From Bifidobacterium breve (GTDB taxonomy: Bacteria; Actinomycetota; Actinomycetes; Nanopelagicales; Nanopelagicaceae), in the NCBI GenBank assembly GCA_945890205.1, contig CAMDCL010000010.1, positions 1 to 32,335 on the forward strand: a stretch of 32,335 nucleotides of DNA. The letters are read 5' to 3'. This document shows, one piece after another, positions 1 to 7,418 of the stretch. The notes under the pieces are model-generated. The model had not been told where the DNA came from, searched no databases, and saw nothing but the letters and a program-made list of their open reading frames with translations. The translations under genes were made by a program, and so were the position numbers. The first letter of the stretch is position 1, and every line of letters begins with the position of its first letter.

Positions 1-240
1 CTCAAACGCCAACTGCGTGGTCTTGCTTCAGGCGGGGTTTACATAGCTAACTGCATTACTGCAATTACTGGTGGTCTCTTACACCACCGTTTCACCCTTA
101 CCAACTTTCGTTGGCGGTTTACTTTCTGTTGCACTGTTCCCGCGGATTGCTCCGGGTGGGAGTTACCCACCGCCTTGCTCTACGAAGTCCGGACTTTCCT
201 CGGCGTCTTACGACAACGCGGTGATCCGGGCGACTCTTCT
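1..240 (-). ncRNA. rnpB: RNase P RNA (bacterial type A), 3' end cut by window edge
   Basis: This is the catalytic RNA of ribonuclease P, which trims the 5' leader from tRNA precursors. Read on the minus strand, it shows the conserved GAGGAAAGTCC block (191-201) near the 5' end, the ACAGAAAGTAAACCGCC block (113-129) and GGGTGAAACGGTGG (84-97), in the order expected for the bacterial type A RNA. The 5' end is placed near 240 by eye, where the core reads into a probable P1 strand. The closing 3' P1/P4 sequences lie beyond position 1, so the gene is partial only because the window ends. It diverges from tldD; the roughly 60 bases between them must hold both promoters. Confidence 0.93.
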
Positions 241-247
241 AAGGTAA

Positions 248-253
248 AGAGTA
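248..253 (-). promoter_or_regulatory. possible -10 of rnpB
   Basis: On the minus strand this hexamer reads TACTCT and lies about 8 bases upstream of the estimated RNA start. No good -35 is visible. The call rests on position and a weak consensus match only. Confidence 0.3.
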
Positions 254-287
254 CGCGAGATTAGTAGCGCTATGTAATGAGTTCCTT

Positions 288-293
288 TAGGGT
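288..293 (+). promoter_or_regulatory. -10 element of tldD, leaderless type
   Basis: TAGGGT is followed by 7 bases and then the ATG at 301, so transcription would begin at or next to the start codon. This supports choosing 301 over the upstream ATG at 277, which would precede the transcript. Confidence 0.65.
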
Positions 294-300
294 GGCACCC

Positions 301-1803
301 ATGATTACGACTGTTGATGCCGACTTCCTAGCTCTACCTCTCGAAAAAACCTCTGATGCGGCGATTAGTACAGCCACAGGCGCGGGTGCTTCTCATGTCG
401 ATGTGCGTATTGAGCGCACCCGAACTGGGTTGTTGTCCCTGCGTGATGCAAAACCCGAGACTCAATCAGATGAGACCAACTTTGGAATTGGAGTGCGCGT
501 CATCGTTAATGGCGCATGGGGTTTTGCCTCATCTCCAGATGTAAGTTTAGAAACAGCGCAGAAGCTAGCAATGACTGCGGTTGCGATGGCAAAGACTTCG
601 AAGCCTTTGTCAACAGATGAGGTTTCACTTGTGCCAGAACCGGTCTATGCAAAGAAGAGTTGGGTCTCTGCTTACGAAATCGATCCATTTTCAGTAACTG
701 ATGCAGATAAGAAGGATCGCCTTGCTTCGCTTAGTTCAAAGTTGCTTGCTGCCAAGGGTGTAAACCACACAAGCGCACATACGATGTATGTGAAAGAACA
801 GAAACATTATGCAGATTCTGCGGGAACCAGCACGACGCAGCAACGAGTTCGCGTGCAGACACAGATCGAAGCGATTTCAATTGGCGACCATGGTTTTGAA
901 TCCATGAGAACCCTTGCTCAACCAGCTGGTTACGGTTGGGAGTGGATGGGTAACTCAATCTGGAACTGGGATGCAGAGATCGATCAGCTTCCAACTCTGC
1001 TTGCGGAAAAGGTTGTAGCTCCATCGGTTGAGCCAGGTCGTTACGATCTTTTGATTCACCCATCAAATCTTTGGCTGACGATTCATGAGTCGATTGGTCA
1101 CGCAACAGAACTTGATCGTGCAATTGGTTACGAGGCAAATTACGCAGGTACCTCATTTGCTACACCAGACAAACTGGGCACATTGAAGTATGGATCTGAG
1201 TTAATGAATGTGACTGGAGATCGCAGTACTGAGCATGGCCTCAGTACTGTTGGTTGGGATGATGAGGGTGTTGCGGCACAACGCTGGGATATCGTCAAAG
1301 ATGGAGTTTTGGTTGGTTACCAACTAGATCGCCGTATTGCAGCGGTAGTGAACAAAGAGCGCAGTAATGGCTGTGCTTACGCTGATTCTCCGGCACATGT
1401 TCCGATTCAGCGCATGCCAAATGTTTCCTTGCAGGCAAATCCAACAGGACCAACCCTTGAGAAGTTAATCGAATCCGTTGAAGATGGTATTTACATCTTG
1501 GGAGACAAGTCCTGGTCTATCGATATGCAGCGCTATAACTTCCAATTTACTGGCCAACAGTTCCATCGCATTAAAAATGGAAAGCTTGTTGGTCAGTTAA
1601 AGGATGTTGCTTATCAAGCAACAACGACAGATTTCTGGGGATCGATGAAGGCTGTTGGTGGTCCATCTACCTATGTTCTAGGTGGTGCCTTCAACTGCGG
1701 TAAAGCTCAACCAGGACAGGTCGCGGCGGTTAGCCATGGATGTCCAGCTGCGGTGTTCGACAAAGTCAATGTTCTCAATACAGTTGCGGAGGCGAGCAAG
1801 TGA
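301..1803 (+). CDS. tldD: TldD metalloprotease subunit
   Basis: A 500-residue TldD protein. TldD and PmbA (TldE) form a cytoplasmic heteromeric zinc protease that degrades unfolded or peptide substrates; in enterobacteria it matures microcin B17 and degrades CcdA. The zinc motif HExxxH is at residues 262-267 (H262, E263, H267), and the likely third ligand C466 lies in FNCGK near the C terminus. TldD carries the metal site and PmbA does not, as seen here. The start at 301 is preferred over ATG 277 because actinobacterial homologues begin near MxxxVDxxFLALPL and because a leaderless -10 sits 7 bases upstream. The TGA stop overlaps the GTG of pmbA. No RiPP precursor was recognised nearby, so the natural substrate is unknown. 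Confidence 0.96.
   Translation: MITTVDADFLALPLEKTSDAAISTATGAGASHVDVRIERTRTGLLSLRDAKPETQSDETNFGIGVRVIVNGAWGFASSPDVSLETAQKLAMTAVAMAKTSKPLSTDEVSLVPEPVYAKKSWVSAYEIDPFSVTDADKKDRLASLSSKLLAAKGVNHTSAHTMYVKEQKHYADSAGTSTTQQRVRVQTQIEAISIGDHGFESMRTLAQPAGYGWEWMGNSIWNWDAEIDQLPTLLAEKVVAPSVEPGRYDLLIHPSNLWLTIHESIGHATELDRAIGYEANYAGTSFATPDKLGTLKYGSELMNVTGDRSTEHGLSTVGWDDEGVAAQRWDIVKDGVLVGYQLDRRIAAVVNKERSNGCAYADSPAHVPIQRMPNVSLQANPTGPTLEKLIESVEDGIYILGDKSWSIDMQRYNFQFTGQQFHRIKNGKLVGQLKDVAYQATTTDFWGSMKAVGGPSTYVLGGAFNCGKAQPGQVAAVSHGCPAAVFDKVNVLNTVAEASK
1788..1792 (+). promoter_or_regulatory. Shine-Dalgarno site of pmbA
   Basis: GGAGG lies 7 bases before the GTG at 1800. It fixes the pmbA start at the GTGA overlap with the tldD stop, rather than at the upstream in-frame ATG 1740, and points to translational coupling. 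Confidence 0.8.
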
Positions 1804-3182
1804 TTTCAGCTCAAGATCTCGTTGAAAAGATTCTGGCTCGTTCGACAACTGATGATTGCATCGTTGTAGTCCAGGACAGCACCCAAGCCAATCTGCGTTG
1901 GGCAAGCAGCACCCTGACAACTAATGGTGTGATTCAACAGCGCAGCGTTACAGTAATTTCATTTGTTGCAATGGATGGATCCATGGCATCGGGTGCGGTT
2001 ACTCGTACCAATGTTGATGAGAGCGATATCGATGCAATTCTTGCTGAAGCAACCGCTTCGGCAAAGGCATCGGGTGCGGCTGAAGATTTCGCACCCCTTG
2101 CCCGTGATGTGGCCTTTGGAGATTGGAGCGCTGCACATACTCCAACTGGTCCAGAGGTTTTCTCTGGCTTTGCTCCAGAACTTGGCGACATGATGCGCCG
2201 TTCAAAGTCAGATTCAATTGAGCTCTTTGGTTACGCCGAGCACACCCACCAAAGTATTTGGGTTGGTTCAAAGGGTGGAATGAGACTTCGTCACGATTCA
2301 CCAGTGGGAAGAGTTGAGATGACGGGTAAGTCGCATCAGCGTTCACGCTCAACCTGGGATGGTGTTGAAACCCATGACTTTAAAGATGTTTCTGTTGCTG
2401 CAATCGATGCCAATATCCGCCAGCGTTTAGAGTGGCAGGCCAAGAAGATTGATGTTCCTGCAGGGCGATACGACACAATTTTTCCTTCAGGATCAATTGC
2501 AGATATCTACGTCTACATGATGTGGGTTTCTGGCGGGCGCGATGCCCATGAAGGGCAGAGCGTCTTTTCAAAGAAGGGCGGCGGCACTCGCGTTGGAGAA
2601 AAACTCTCCAATGTAGGGCTGCAATTATTTAGTACACCGACCCATCCGGTGCTTGCTGGCTCTCCATTTGTATCAGCATCGACTAGTAGCTCATTTACTT
2701 CGGTCTTTGATAACGGTCAAAAGCAATCGCAGGTTGATTGGATTAAAGATGGCGTCTTGCAATCTTTAATCCAGACCCGCGCTAGCGCCAAGCTCACCTC
2801 GCTTCCATACACACCATTTGGTGACAACTTGATCATGAGCGTTGATGGAGGAAGCGGAAAGCTTGAAGATCTTGTAAAGAAGGTTGATAACGGATTGCTT
2901 CTGACAACGCTCTGGTACATCCGCATGGTTGATCCAAACTCATTGCTTCTAACTGGCCTGACTCGTGATGGTGTTTACTTCGTCAAAAATGGCGAGGTTC
3001 AGGGAGCTACAAACAACTTCCGTTGGAATGATTCACCAGTCAGCGCACTTTCACGTATCGCTCATGCAGGTGCTACTGAATGGACTCAACCACGTGAATG
3101 GGCCGGAGACATGACCAGCATGTCTGTTCCACCGATGGTTATTAAAGATTTCAATATGTCGACTGTGAGCCCAGGTAATTAA
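1800..3182 (+). CDS. pmbA: PmbA/TldE, non-catalytic partner of TldD
   Basis: A 460-residue PmbA (TldE) homologue, the partner of TldD in the heteromeric protease. It has no HExxxH motif, as expected for this subunit. Family-like segments include the PAGRYDTIFPSG region near the middle and a C-terminal GEVQGATNNFRWNDSP stretch. It starts with GTG overlapping the tldD TGA (GTGA) behind a GGAGG site; the longer frame back to 1740 only re-reads the 3' end of tldD. The gene converges on terC, and the two share a 4-base TTAA in which each strand reads a TAA stop. Confidence 0.94.
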   Translation: MISAQDLVEKILARSTTDDCIVVVQDSTQANLRWASSTLTTNGVIQQRSVTVISFVAMDGSMASGAVTRTNVDESDIDAILAEATASAKASGAAEDFAPLARDVAFGDWSAAHTPTGPEVFSGFAPELGDMMRRSKSDSIELFGYAEHTHQSIWVGSKGGMRLRHDSPVGRVEMTGKSHQRSRSTWDGVETHDFKDVSVAAIDANIRQRLEWQAKKIDVPAGRYDTIFPSGSIADIYVYMMWVSGGRDAHEGQSVFSKKGGGTRVGEKLSNVGLQLFSTPTHPVLAGSPFVSASTSSSFTSVFDNGQKQSQVDWIKDGVLQSLIQTRASAKLTSLPYTPFGDNLIMSVDGGSGKLEDLVKKVDNGLLLTTLWYIRMVDPNSLLLTGLTRDGVYFVKNGEVQGATNNFRWNDSPVSALSRIAHAGATEWTQPREWAGDMTSMSVPPMVIKDFNMSTVSPGN

Positions 3183-4186
3183 TCCTTTTTCTCACCATGC
3201 AGATGAGGCTTTTTCGCACTTGTGATGCGTCCACCATGTGCATGTGCAGTTGGATCACTCTTGGACTTAATAAGGCTTGCTACCGTTGAAACAACGAGAA
3301 TCAAAGCAATTACCATCAAGCTGCCGACTGTCGGAATCTTTGGAACTTCGACCCAAACTTCGTGCAGATAGGTCAGAATCAACTTCACGCCAATAAACAT
3401 CAGAATCATTGATAGGCCTAGTGATAGATAAATCAGCTTGTCTAACAAGCCCTTGAGCAGGAAGTACAGGGCACGCAATCCAAGGAGTGCGAAGGCGTTT
3501 GCTGCAAATACAAGGAATGGCTCCTGCGTTACACCAAAGGTTGCGGGAATTGAATCAAGTGCAAATAACAGGTCGGTAGATGCGATTGCAATCATTACCA
3601 AGAACATTGGTGTTGCGATGCGCTTTCCATTTAGACGTGTAAAAATCTTTGATCCATCATATTCATCGGTCATTGCAACACGTTTGCGGATTGACTTTAC
3701 AAGTGGGTTGTCCTCAGGTGTTGGATCCTCATCCCAGTGTTTGAACAGACCTACACCGGTCCAGATCAAGATTGCACCAAAGATTACAAATGTAAAGCTA
3801 AATGCTGCCAGTGCTGCTGCCCCAACAGCAATGAATATTGCTCGTAGGACCAGTGCCAGAATCACACCAAACATCAATACACGTTGGTGGTAGATCGATG
3901 GCACTTTAAATTGAGCCAAAATTATTATGAAAACAAAGAGGTTATCTACAGATAGTGATTTCTCGACCAAGTAAGCAGCAAAGTATTCGGTTCCAAATTG
4001 CGAACCAGCTGATTGCCAGACCCAGACACCAAATGCGATTGCAACGCCAATATAAAAAATAGACCATATTGCCGCCTCTTTAAACATTACATCGTGAGGT
4101 TTACGGCTTACGGTTAGTAGGTCAACGACAATCAGGGCAATAATGGCACCGACGACCAGCGCCCACGTCAAAAGGGTTACATCCAT
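3179..4186 (-). CDS. terC: TerC-family integral membrane protein, probable Mn2+ exporter
   Basis: A 335-residue TerC-family membrane protein with about eight or nine hydrophobic segments. Family marks include the acidic in-membrane motifs EKSLSVDNLFVF near residue 80 and ASTDLLFALDSIPA near residue 210. Members of this family such as Alx and YoaB/YkoY export manganese or support metal loading of secreted proteins. The start is set at ATG 4186, with AGGTG at 4193-4197 spaced 6 bases away; the frame back to 4216 would run into the riboswitch. The C-terminal tail is rich in His and Lys (HAHGG, HLHGEKK), possibly a soluble metal-binding end. The riboswitch just upstream makes manganese control very likely, which supports Mn2+ over tellurite as the physiological substrate. 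Confidence 0.93.
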   Translation of the reverse strand: MDVTLLTWALVVGAIIALIVVDLLTVSRKPHDVMFKEAAIWSIFYIGVAIAFGVWVWQSAGSQFGTEYFAAYLVEKSLSVDNLFVFIIILAQFKVPSIYHQRVLMFGVILALVLRAIFIAVGAAALAAFSFTFVIFGAILIWTGVGLFKHWDEDPTPEDNPLVKSIRKRVAMTDEYDGSKIFTRLNGKRIATPMFLVMIAIASTDLLFALDSIPATFGVTQEPFLVFAANAFALLGLRALYFLLKGLLDKLIYLSLGLSMILMFIGVKLILTYLHEVWVEVPKIPTVGSLMVIALILVVSTVASLIKSKSDPTAHAHGGRITSAKKPHLHGEKKD

Positions 4187-4203
4187 GAAATTCACCTGTT
4201 TCG

Positions 4204-4323
4204 TTAAAGGGGCCAAATGCCAAGGTCTTCCTCAACCGCTAGCTATTTACAAACTAGGTGGTCGCAGCTCCGGGATATTTCTATCCGTATTGACGAAGAT
4301 GCCGAACGAGGTACTCCCCTTAA
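4204..4323 (-). ncRNA. yybP-ykoY (Mn2+-sensing) riboswitch upstream of terC
   Basis: On the minus strand the segment opens with TTAAGGGGAGTA and closes with GGCCCCTTTAA, forming the P1 stem with one bulged U. In between are GTCAATACGG, CCCGGAGC and GGTTGAGGAAGACC, matching conserved blocks of the yybP-ykoY motif in order. This class binds Mn2+ and commonly precedes terC-type genes. The 3' P1 strand ends 6 bases before the AGGTG ribosome binding site (4193-4197). Switching is therefore probably translational, freeing or hiding that site; no U-run terminator is visible. Confidence 0.9.
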
Positions 4324-4332
4324 CGTAGGTAA

Positions 4333-4361
4333 ATACTATGTTCCTAAAATTGTGTATGCAA
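4333..4361 (-). promoter_or_regulatory. probable promoter of the riboswitch-terC unit
   Basis: Minus-strand TTGCAT (4356-4361) and TAGTAT (4333-4338) are separated by 17 bases. A start about 7 bases downstream, near 4326, falls just before the riboswitch P1 stem. The -35 match is weak; the position is what supports it. Confidence 0.45.
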
Positions 4362-4425
4362 ATCCAATCGCACAAACCTCTATTTTCATCTTGTAATCAG
4401 GCTGTGAATAGGACACAGTTCACAA

Positions 4426-6006
4426 GTGCAAACAGGTAGAAGTGTTGTTTACGCCCGAAATGGAGGGGCCGCCGCAAGCCAGCCTCTGGCTGTCAGCGCG
4501 GCGATCAACATCCTCAAGCAGGGTGGTTCATTTATTGATGCTGCGATTGCATTAAGTGCGGTTATCTGCGTAGTCGAACCCGGCGCTTCTCATTTGGGTG
4601 GGGATGCATTTCTAGTTACCCATCATGCAGCCAGTAAAACCAACCTGGCATTTAATGGCAGTGGAGAAGGTTCACATGCAGCCACACCTGAAAACTATAA
4701 AAATGGGATTCCACTGCATGGATATAAATCTGGAACTGTTCCAGGTTTAGTCTCAACCTGGTTTGAAGCCCATCAACGGTATGGGAAGTTGCCGATGGCA
4801 ACTTTATTGGCTCAGGCGATCGATTATGCAGAAAATGGCTTTCCAGCAAACACTGGATTTGTCCGCAGAATTGCTGGGCACCTTACGATTGTGCCAGAGA
4901 CTGCGCTTTTCAAAGACATGGGTGTCGATGTAAATGTAAAGATCGGTGATTTAGTTGTTCAAAAGGATTTAGCGCGCTCACTTCGCGAGATCGCAGAAGG
5001 TGGAAGAGCAGCATTTTACGAAGGTCACATCGCACAGCAATTGATCAAGGGATCTGATGGTTGGTTCAATAAAGAGGATTTGAAGAACCACACAACACGA
5101 GTTTTAGATCCGTTGTCAGTTAAGTATCGAGATATTACGGTTTATGGACAGCCTCCCCCAACCCAGGGAATGATCCTGATGGAAGAGCTCTTGCTCAATG
5201 AAAGATTTGATATCGCATCACTTTCTGAGACCGATCGCATCCACGTGGGTGTTGAATCAAAGAAGATTGGTTTTGCCGACCGTAATGCGATTTTGGGTGA
5301 CCCCGAGTTCATCACAGTCAACACTGAAAGGATTTTATCTAAAGCGCATATTGATCAACGTGCGGCCCAGATTTCAATGAATTCGGCAGGTAGTGACGTT
5401 GCAGCTATTGGCGAAGGTAGCGATACAACCTACTTTTTAGTGGCAGATTCGCACGGTAATGCCGTTTCTTGGATTCAATCTGTATTCCATGGCTTCGGAA
5501 GTTCATGGGTTATTCCTGAGACTGGAATCATTTTGAACAATCGCTTGACTGGATTTTCGCTAGATCCACAATCCCCCAACATCATCGCTCCGGGTAAGCG
5601 CCCAGCGCACACACTCAATGCATTTACAGCGGTGCGTGCTGATGGTTCTTTGTACCTAGTGGGCGGAACACCTGGTGCCAATATTCAAGTGCAAACAAAT
5701 TTGCAACTGCTTGTTAATCTCATTGATTTGAAGATGAATGTGCAGGAGGCAACTGAAGCGCCACGATGGCAACATTTAAATGCTCCTGGTCAAAGCTCTG
5801 AGGATGAAAAGGGTCCAGGCGTTCTTGAGGTAGAAAACAGGGTCTCGAACCTTGTTTTGGATGAGCTACGAGCAAAGGGCCATGATGTTCGCCCACTAGC
5901 TGCTTGGGGACATGGCTCATCAGTTCAATTGATGGAGGTTCTTCCTAATGGAAGCTACGCATTTGGATCAGACCCTCGTTGCGAAGGCCATGCTTCAGGT
6001 ATCTAG
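4426..6006 (+). CDS. gamma-glutamyltransferase family Ntn-hydrolase
   Basis: A 526-residue member of the gamma-glutamyltransferase/cephalosporin acylase family, which cuts or transfers gamma-glutamyl groups after autocleavage into two subunits. The cleavage and nucleophile site is the TT pair in GSDTTYFLVAD, with T334 the likely N-terminal nucleophile of the small subunit. A GGTPGAN segment near residue 415 corresponds to the substrate-binding glycine/serine region. The N-terminal large-subunit part has the usual AxxxAxxILxxGG and VxEPxxxxxGGDxF motifs. No signal peptide or lipobox precedes it, so it is predicted cytoplasmic, unlike periplasmic Ggt. It starts at GTG 4426, the first start after an in-frame stop at 4405; no convincing Shine-Dalgarno is present. 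Neighbouring aminotransferase and decarboxylase genes suggest gamma-glutamyl amine or GABA metabolism (inference). Confidence 0.88.
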   Translation: MQTGRSVVYARNGGAAASQPLAVSAAINILKQGGSFIDAAIALSAVICVVEPGASHLGGDAFLVTHHAASKTNLAFNGSGEGSHAATPENYKNGIPLHGYKSGTVPGLVSTWFEAHQRYGKLPMATLLAQAIDYAENGFPANTGFVRRIAGHLTIVPETALFKDMGVDVNVKIGDLVVQKDLARSLREIAEGGRAAFYEGHIAQQLIKGSDGWFNKEDLKNHTTRVLDPLSVKYRDITVYGQPPPTQGMILMEELLLNERFDIASLSETDRIHVGVESKKIGFADRNAILGDPEFITVNTERILSKAHIDQRAAQISMNSAGSDVAAIGEGSDTTYFLVADSHGNAVSWIQSVFHGFGSSWVIPETGIILNNRLTGFSLDPQSPNIIAPGKRPAHTLNAFTAVRADGSLYLVGGTPGANIQVQTNLQLLVNLIDLKMNVQEATEAPRWQHLNAPGQSSEDEKGPGVLEVENRVSNLVLDELRAKGHDVRPLAAWGHGSSVQLMEVLPNGSYAFGSDPRCEGHASGI

Positions 6007-6021
6007 CGCAAAGGTTGGTTT

Positions 6022-7362
6022 TTAGAGAGAAGCTAGAGCTTCATCAAGAACACTCAGCGCATCCTTTAGAAGTTCATCTGTAATTACAATTGGTGGCAGG
6101 AAGCGAACAACATTTGAGTATGTTCCAGCTGTAAGGACTAACACGCCCTTGCTCTGGCAATACTTAGTGATTGCATTCATCGCCGCTGTGTTTGGTGTCT
6201 TAGTACCTGGCTCTACCAGCTCAATCGCTTGCATTGCACCGCGTCCACGAACCTCGCCAATTACAGGGTACTTAGCTTGCATTGCGCGAAGTGAATCACC
6301 AAGAATCTGTCCTATGTGGTTAGCGCGAGCGACAAGGTTTTCTTCCTGAATTGTCTCAATTGCGCCAAGTGCTGCCGCGCATGCGATTGGGTTTCCACCG
6401 TATGTTCCGCCGAGGCCAGAGACATGGACCGAATCCATAATCTCGGCGCGAGCGGTTACGCCTGCAAGTGGCAAACCGCCGGCAATGCCCTTAGCTGTAA
6501 CGATCATATCTGGCACAACATTTTCATTTTCAACGGCAAACATATTTCCGGTGCGAGCAAAACCGGTTTGGACCTCATCAGCGATAAAGATAATGCCATT
6601 GTCAGTTGAGTACTTAGAAAGGGCTGGCAAAAATCCCTTCGGTGGAACGATAAATCCACCCTCACCCTGAATTGGTTCAATCAAAATCGCTGCAACGTTG
6701 TGGGCACCGATCTCTTTATCGATCTTGTGTGTGACCATCTCGATTGCATCTTCAGTAATGGTTGCCTGATCGCCTACCCAATGGAATGAGTACGGCATTG
6801 GCACGCGATAGATCTCGGGTGCAAATGGTCCAAAGCCTTCTTTGTATGGCATGTTCTTTGCGGTCAACGCCATAGTTAGATTGGTGCGTCCGTGGTATCC
6901 GTGTTCAAAAACAACGATCGCCTGACGCTTTGTGTAGTTACGAGCGATCTTGATTGCATTTTCTACAGCCTCAGCACCTGAGTTAACAAGGATAGACTTT
7001 TTCTTAAATGTACCAGGTGTTAATGAATTCAGCTTTTCACAGACTTCGATGTAGCCCATGTATGGAGCAACGGTAAAACAGGTGTGTGTAAATGCTTGAA
7101 CCTGATCGATCACACGATCGACAACGCGTTGTGCTGAGTTTCCAACACCAGTAACACCAATACCTGAACCCAGATCAATGATCTGATTGCCATCGATATC
7201 CAAAAGAATCGCATCACTTGCGCGTTCGACTACAACTGGAAAAGCCAGTCCAAGTCCCCCAGATGTCGCCTCACTGCGGCGCTGTAGCGCCTCGAGAGAT
7301 TTTGGTCCCGGAATAGCGGTAACCAACCGACGCTCTTGAGTCAATGCGGTAAGTGTTGTCAT
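6022..7362 (-). CDS. gabT: 4-aminobutyrate aminotransferase (class III, GabT-like)
   Basis: A 446-residue class III PLP aminotransferase. GabT moves the amino group of GABA to 2-oxoglutarate, giving succinate semialdehyde and glutamate. The cofactor lysine is K291 in VTAKGIAGGLPL. IADEVQTGFARTG holds the Asp that contacts the PLP ring, and IEPIQGEGG, SGAEAVENAIK and GYHGRT segments are all present. Length and motifs fit GabT of actinobacteria; other omega-amino acids such as 5-aminovalerate are possible substrates. The start ATG 7362 is set by a leaderless -10 six bases upstream. It converges on the GGT-like gene with a 15-base gap and diverges from the decarboxylase. Confidence 0.92.
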   Translation of the reverse strand: MTTLTALTQERRLVTAIPGPKSLEALQRRSEATSGGLGLAFPVVVERASDAILLDIDGNQIIDLGSGIGVTGVGNSAQRVVDRVIDQVQAFTHTCFTVAPYMGYIEVCEKLNSLTPGTFKKKSILVNSGAEAVENAIKIARNYTKRQAIVVFEHGYHGRTNLTMALTAKNMPYKEGFGPFAPEIYRVPMPYSFHWVGDQATITEDAIEMVTHKIDKEIGAHNVAAILIEPIQGEGGFIVPPKGFLPALSKYSTDNGIIFIADEVQTGFARTGNMFAVENENVVPDMIVTAKGIAGGLPLAGVTARAEIMDSVHVSGLGGTYGGNPIACAAALGAIETIQEENLVARANHIGQILGDSLRAMQAKYPVIGEVRGRGAMQAIELVEPGTKTPNTAAMNAITKYCQSKGVLVLTAGTYSNVVRFLPPIVITDELLKDALSVLDEALASL

Positions 7363-7368
7363 GGGTAA

Positions 7369-7374
7369 AGTCTA
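7369..7374 (-). promoter_or_regulatory. -10 element of gabT, leaderless type
   Basis: Minus-strand TAGACT followed by 6 bases and ATG. The same hexamer with 6-base spacing precedes murA. Confidence 0.65.
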
Positions 7375-7406
7375 AGCCATCATTTCCTACTCGCGAGTCC
7401 ATTGGT

Positions 7407-7412
7407 TAGGCT
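7407..7412 (+). promoter_or_regulatory. -10 element of the Orn/Lys/Arg decarboxylase gene, leaderless type
   Basis: TAGGCT followed by 6 bases and ATG 7419. The same hexamer precedes the aldehyde dehydrogenase start at 24660. Confidence 0.65.
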
Positions 7413-7418
7413 TAGAAG

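Noticed and set aside
277-300. Upstream ATG for tldD
   Set aside because: It would add MSSFRVAP, which does not match homologues, and it precedes the transcript start predicted from TAGGGT at 288-293.
731-1156. 141-residue minus-strand frame inside tldD
   Set aside because: Lies wholly inside a well-supported gene, has no recognisable domain or ribosome site; a shadow frame.
3438-3893. 151-residue plus-strand frame opposite terC
   Set aside because: Antisense to conserved membrane spans; composition follows from the terC codons.
4408-4425. Leaderless promoter for the GGT-like gene
   Set aside because: The hexamer at the right spacing is CACAGT, which lacks the first T; not listed with the set.
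6002-6037. TCTAGC/GCTAGA inverted repeat between the GGT-like gene and gabT
   Set aside because: Only 6 pairs around a 24-base loop and partly coding on both sides; too weak to call a terminator.
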